A stretch of DNA of 6,239 bases, from NCBI GenBank assembly GCA_002327305.1, contig DCUZ01000084.1:2275-8513 (forward strand). Reading direction: 5' to 3'. The notes under the pieces were generated by a model. It saw only the letters and a list, made by a program, of their open reading frames with translations, did no database searches and was not told where the DNA came from. Source of the DNA: Holophagales bacterium UBA2201. GTDB lineage: Bacteria > Acidobacteriota > Thermoanaerobaculia > UBA2201. The position numbers and the translations under genes were made by a program. Positions 4,901 to 6,239 of the stretch are shown one piece after another (position 1 is the stretch's first letter; every line of letters begins with the position of its first letter).

Positions 4901-6239
4901 ACATGTTCGTCTGGGGGGGGCTGGGAAGCTCCGCGTTGCTGGATACCGGCGGGCGTTTCACCGACGCCTCCGACGCATGGCTCCCCATGTCCACCGCCGG
5001 CGCCCCCCGGCCCCGGCAGTACGTCAACGGCGTCTGGGCGGGAAACTACGCCGCCTTCTGGGGAGGCTATGCCAGCGGGGTGGTGGACACCGGCGGCCTC
5101 TATTGCGCCTGCACCTCCGCGCCCGGGCAGGCCACGAACCCCTCCCCGGCGAACGACCCCGAAACGCCGATCTGCGTCGCCCCCGCGCTCCTGACCTGGA
5201 ATGGCGAAGGGATCCCCGGGACCTACGATGTGATCCTGAATAATACCCTCACCTGCGACGACACGGTCGCCCCCTCCTGCGCCTCCGGCGTCCTGGAGCC
5301 GGCCGTCGAACCCTACGAGTGGCGCGTGGACACTTTGAACTCCTGCGTCGCCCAACCGGTCCAGGGCACAACCTGGAAGTTCTACCTCCAGCCCAATCCC
5401 GGCGCCCCCGCTTCTCCGGTTCCCGCCGACGGCGGCACCGCCTGCCACGCAGATCCCTTTACCGTGGCCTGGACCCCGGGGAGCAACTCGGAGGAATACG
5501 ATGTGAGCCTGGACGGCAGCAATCCTCCCACCACCGGGCGCTGTCTCGACATCGCCGACGCCTCGTGCGATGTGTCGGGCCTTGCCACCGGGACCACCTA
5601 CTTTTGGCAGGTGACGGCCCGCAACACCTGCAGCGATGTCCGCGGCCAGTCCACACACGGCCCCGTGTGGTCCTATTATCACCTGGGGACGCCGGCGGCC
5701 CCCACCAGCGTGACGGACAATGAGGGCGGCGGCAAGCCCGCCCAGTGCACCACCAGCGGTGTCACCGTCACCTGGGAAGCCCTCACCGGAGCCCAATCCT
5801 ACAACCTCTTCGTGGACGGGTCGTCCGTCCAGACCGGCCTGGCGGGCCCCTCCGCCTTGTATGAGCCCGGCGACAATATCAGCCACAACTTTGCCATCCA
5901 GGCGGTCCGGAACGGAACGGCCTGCCCGGTGACGCCGGTCAACACGACGGCGGGAACCGACGAGGACTTCACCCCGGACGCGACGATCACCGCGGCTTCG
6001 GCGGTTTGCGCCGGCTATACCGGCAACACGGCCTCGGTGCCGGACGCGGGCGATGGGGCGGACTATGACTGGGACATCACCAATGGGGTCATTACCGAGG
6101 GCGACGGAACTCGGGAGATCACCTTCACCGCCGGGTCCGTCAGCCCCGTGGGGCTGTCGGTGACCGTGACGGAGTCGCACGGATGCAGCAATTCAGGGAA
6201 TCTCAATATCACGGTGAACGACCCGCCGGTGATCACGGT
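1984..6239 (+). CDS. Very large secreted protein: SurA-like N-domain, 14 Kelch blades, FN3 and PKD-like domains (partial at 3' end)
   Basis: The frame stays open for 1418 codons and runs off the window. Residues 1-38 are a signal peptide: an early Arg, the hydrophobic core VALVVMTLGMLMFMAA and a likely cleavage near SPAAA. Residues about 90-170 are helical (SVIEGRAHEALRQ, RPITSEMLQAEMDRMA, AECLARPLLADRL). Residues about 230-310 are beta-rich and end in an aromatic KRPFDQWW helix. This order recalls SurA/parvulin-type chaperones, but it is a weak inference and no catalytic residues are assigned. Residues about 335-1040 hold 14 Kelch repeats with the pattern (V/I)WGG, then NTGG(R/I)Y(N/T)P...W and AR..H. 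Residues about 1050-1136, 1138-1235 and 1237-1323 are fibronectin-III-like (T.YFW.V.A.N.C). From about 1325 a PKD-like module follows (DYDWDITNG, then VTESHGCS). Paired cysteines after residue 1040 suggest extracytoplasmic disulfides. A surface adhesion or binding role is inferred from the domains. Confidence 0.95.
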   Translation, partial: MRISPVNHVAINWMPLRNGVALVVMTLGMLMFMAAPSPAAAPAGPGEAPASLSMEDRVQGMRAVEEVYWSHREWPAGNAGAKPSLETVLPPSVIEGRAHEALRQSTALRQIWERPITSEMLQAEMDRMAIETRDPDMLGELWAALENDPALVAECLARPLLADRLVRSAYAFDKRFHGAVREQAEQELAAVASPAGLKGLSGRYREAVWVRRDASPGRSQGDRRANVLNAEEWSALEERLAAAFGLGAGMTLPVGVVSPLREDETRFYVLAVLSGDGASITVASAVWDKRPFDQWWREAKGNFKAEADAGTEGASYSLSGLRSYTCSDNQWSNFPSPPSGRWGHIARWISPYLVVWGGQDAVGMLNTGGRYNPTTDTWAPTAQSGAPSARTRHAAATEGTTLMVWGGYDGSGYLNTGGIYNPGTDVWVATDATGAPTARGDHAMTYVNITGLGSQWFMLWGGENAGGYVADWKVYVPSNQPGSRWVDLAPTGSAPAGRKQHTLTTVTGFGAVVWGGLNAGGALNSGAYLHYDSGFKWVTVNTSDPDAPAARYNHTAVYSGTKVIIWGGRDGSGVLNTGGQWVPSILGGSWDPVTATGTPAGRQGHTAVWASSRMVVWGGMDLGGATYTGTGGRYTPAAGGGSWEPVTTTGAPTARAYHAAVSNGTTMIVWGGRETGLSGPLVTTGGRYNPSTDGWTATGSGGTPSARYFHATLWTGTEIIVWGGQDETTELDTGARYTPGTSAWDVVTTTGAPDPRSEHSLVWSGTEAIAWGGRTGDYGSCYLSGGRYTPGGGWTATDESAAPAERFDHRAVWAASRMVVWGGTETDTWDLLETGGIYNPSADSWAGTSLTGVPAGREFHTAVSTGTTMIVYGGMALPDFETTDTGGIFDPSVGASGQWAAMTPSTGVLDPRWDHTAVWTGDRMIVWGGSDNDLVPFGNGAAYDPVADDWTAVSGSNAPGARSTHAAAWSGRDMFVWGGLGSSALLDTGGRFTDASDAWLPMSTAGAPRPRQYVNGVWAGNYAAFWGGYASGVVDTGGLYCACTSAPGQATNPSPANDPETPICVAPALLTWNGEGIPGTYDVILNNTLTCDDTVAPSCASGVLEPAVEPYEWRVDTLNSCVAQPVQGTTWKFYLQPNPGAPASPVPADGGTACHADPFTVAWTPGSNSEEYDVSLDGSNPPTTGRCLDIADASCDVSGLATGTTYFWQVTARNTCSDVRGQSTHGPVWSYYHLGTPAAPTSVTDNEGGGKPAQCTTSGVTVTWEALTGAQSYNLFVDGSSVQTGLAGPSALYEPGDNISHNFAIQAVRNGTACPVTPVNTTAGTDEDFTPDATITAASAVCAGYTGNTASVPDAGDGADYDWDITNGVITEGDGTREITFTAGSVSPVGLSVTVTESHGCSNSGNLNITVNDPPVIT
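3007..5103 (+). repeat. Fourteen Kelch-type beta-propeller repeats within the large CDS
   Basis: The Trp (once Tyr) of the WGG motif is encoded at 3049, 3196, 3361, 3523, 3679, 3832, 3991, 4147, 4294, 4444, 4597 (Tyr), 4762, 4912 and 5059. Spacing is 49-55 codons, typical for Kelch blades. Each repeat also tends to carry a double Gly before an aromatic residue, a Trp closing the strand, and an Arg..His pair before the next blade. Kelch propellers usually have six or seven blades, so fourteen fit two seven-bladed propellers. Confidence 0.9.

Noticed and set aside
4012..6180. Long open frame on the minus strand (722 codons)
   Set aside because: Also an antisense shadow of the same gene, with low-complexity Gly/Arg/Pro/Val composition, while the + strand frame encodes clear Kelch, FN3 and PKD-like motifs.

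Overview
The window is GC-rich bacterial DNA with strongly G/C-biased third codon positions. The GC-rich style, the TPR protein with a Pro/Ala/Glu tail, and the very large secreted protein built of Kelch, fibronectin-III and PKD-like modules resemble Acidobacteriota or a deltaproteobacterial-type lineage. This placement is an inference from protein style, not a marker-gene result.

Layout, all on the + strand. (1) About 1-273: the end of, or all of, a small unrecognised protein. (2) 276-1223: a TPR-repeat protein with an N-terminal export signal or anchor and a long proline-rich tail. It sits 2 nt after the previous stop, so the two form an operon. (3) 1293-1365: tRNA-Ala with anticodon CGC and the G3-U70 identity pair, without encoded CCA. 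(4) 1350-1854: a 226-bp tandem repeat, two full units plus a 53-bp partial third. Each unit begins with a copy of the last 16 nt of the tRNA, followed by an intrinsic terminator. The two full units carry several further hairpins. (5) 1919-1983: a good sigma70-type promoter and a ribosome binding site. (6) 1984 to the window end: one continuous reading frame of more than 1418 codons encoding a secreted multidomain protein. It has a signal peptide, a helical N-terminal domain perhaps related to SurA/parvulin chaperones, 14 Kelch blades, three FN3-like domains and a PKD-like domain. It is cut by the window edge.

The most interesting part is region 4. An array of tRNA 3'-tail copies, each with its own terminator, resembles in plan the E. 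coli tyrT/rtT arrangement, where direct repeats downstream of a tRNA-Tyr each contain the tRNA 3' end. Here the tRNA, sequence and unit length all differ. It may be a structured small-RNA locus, a relic of repeated integration at a tRNA 3' end, or simple unequal duplication. The array separates the TPR operon and tRNA from the large surface-protein gene, which has its own promoter; nothing indicates that the two protein-coding parts work together.
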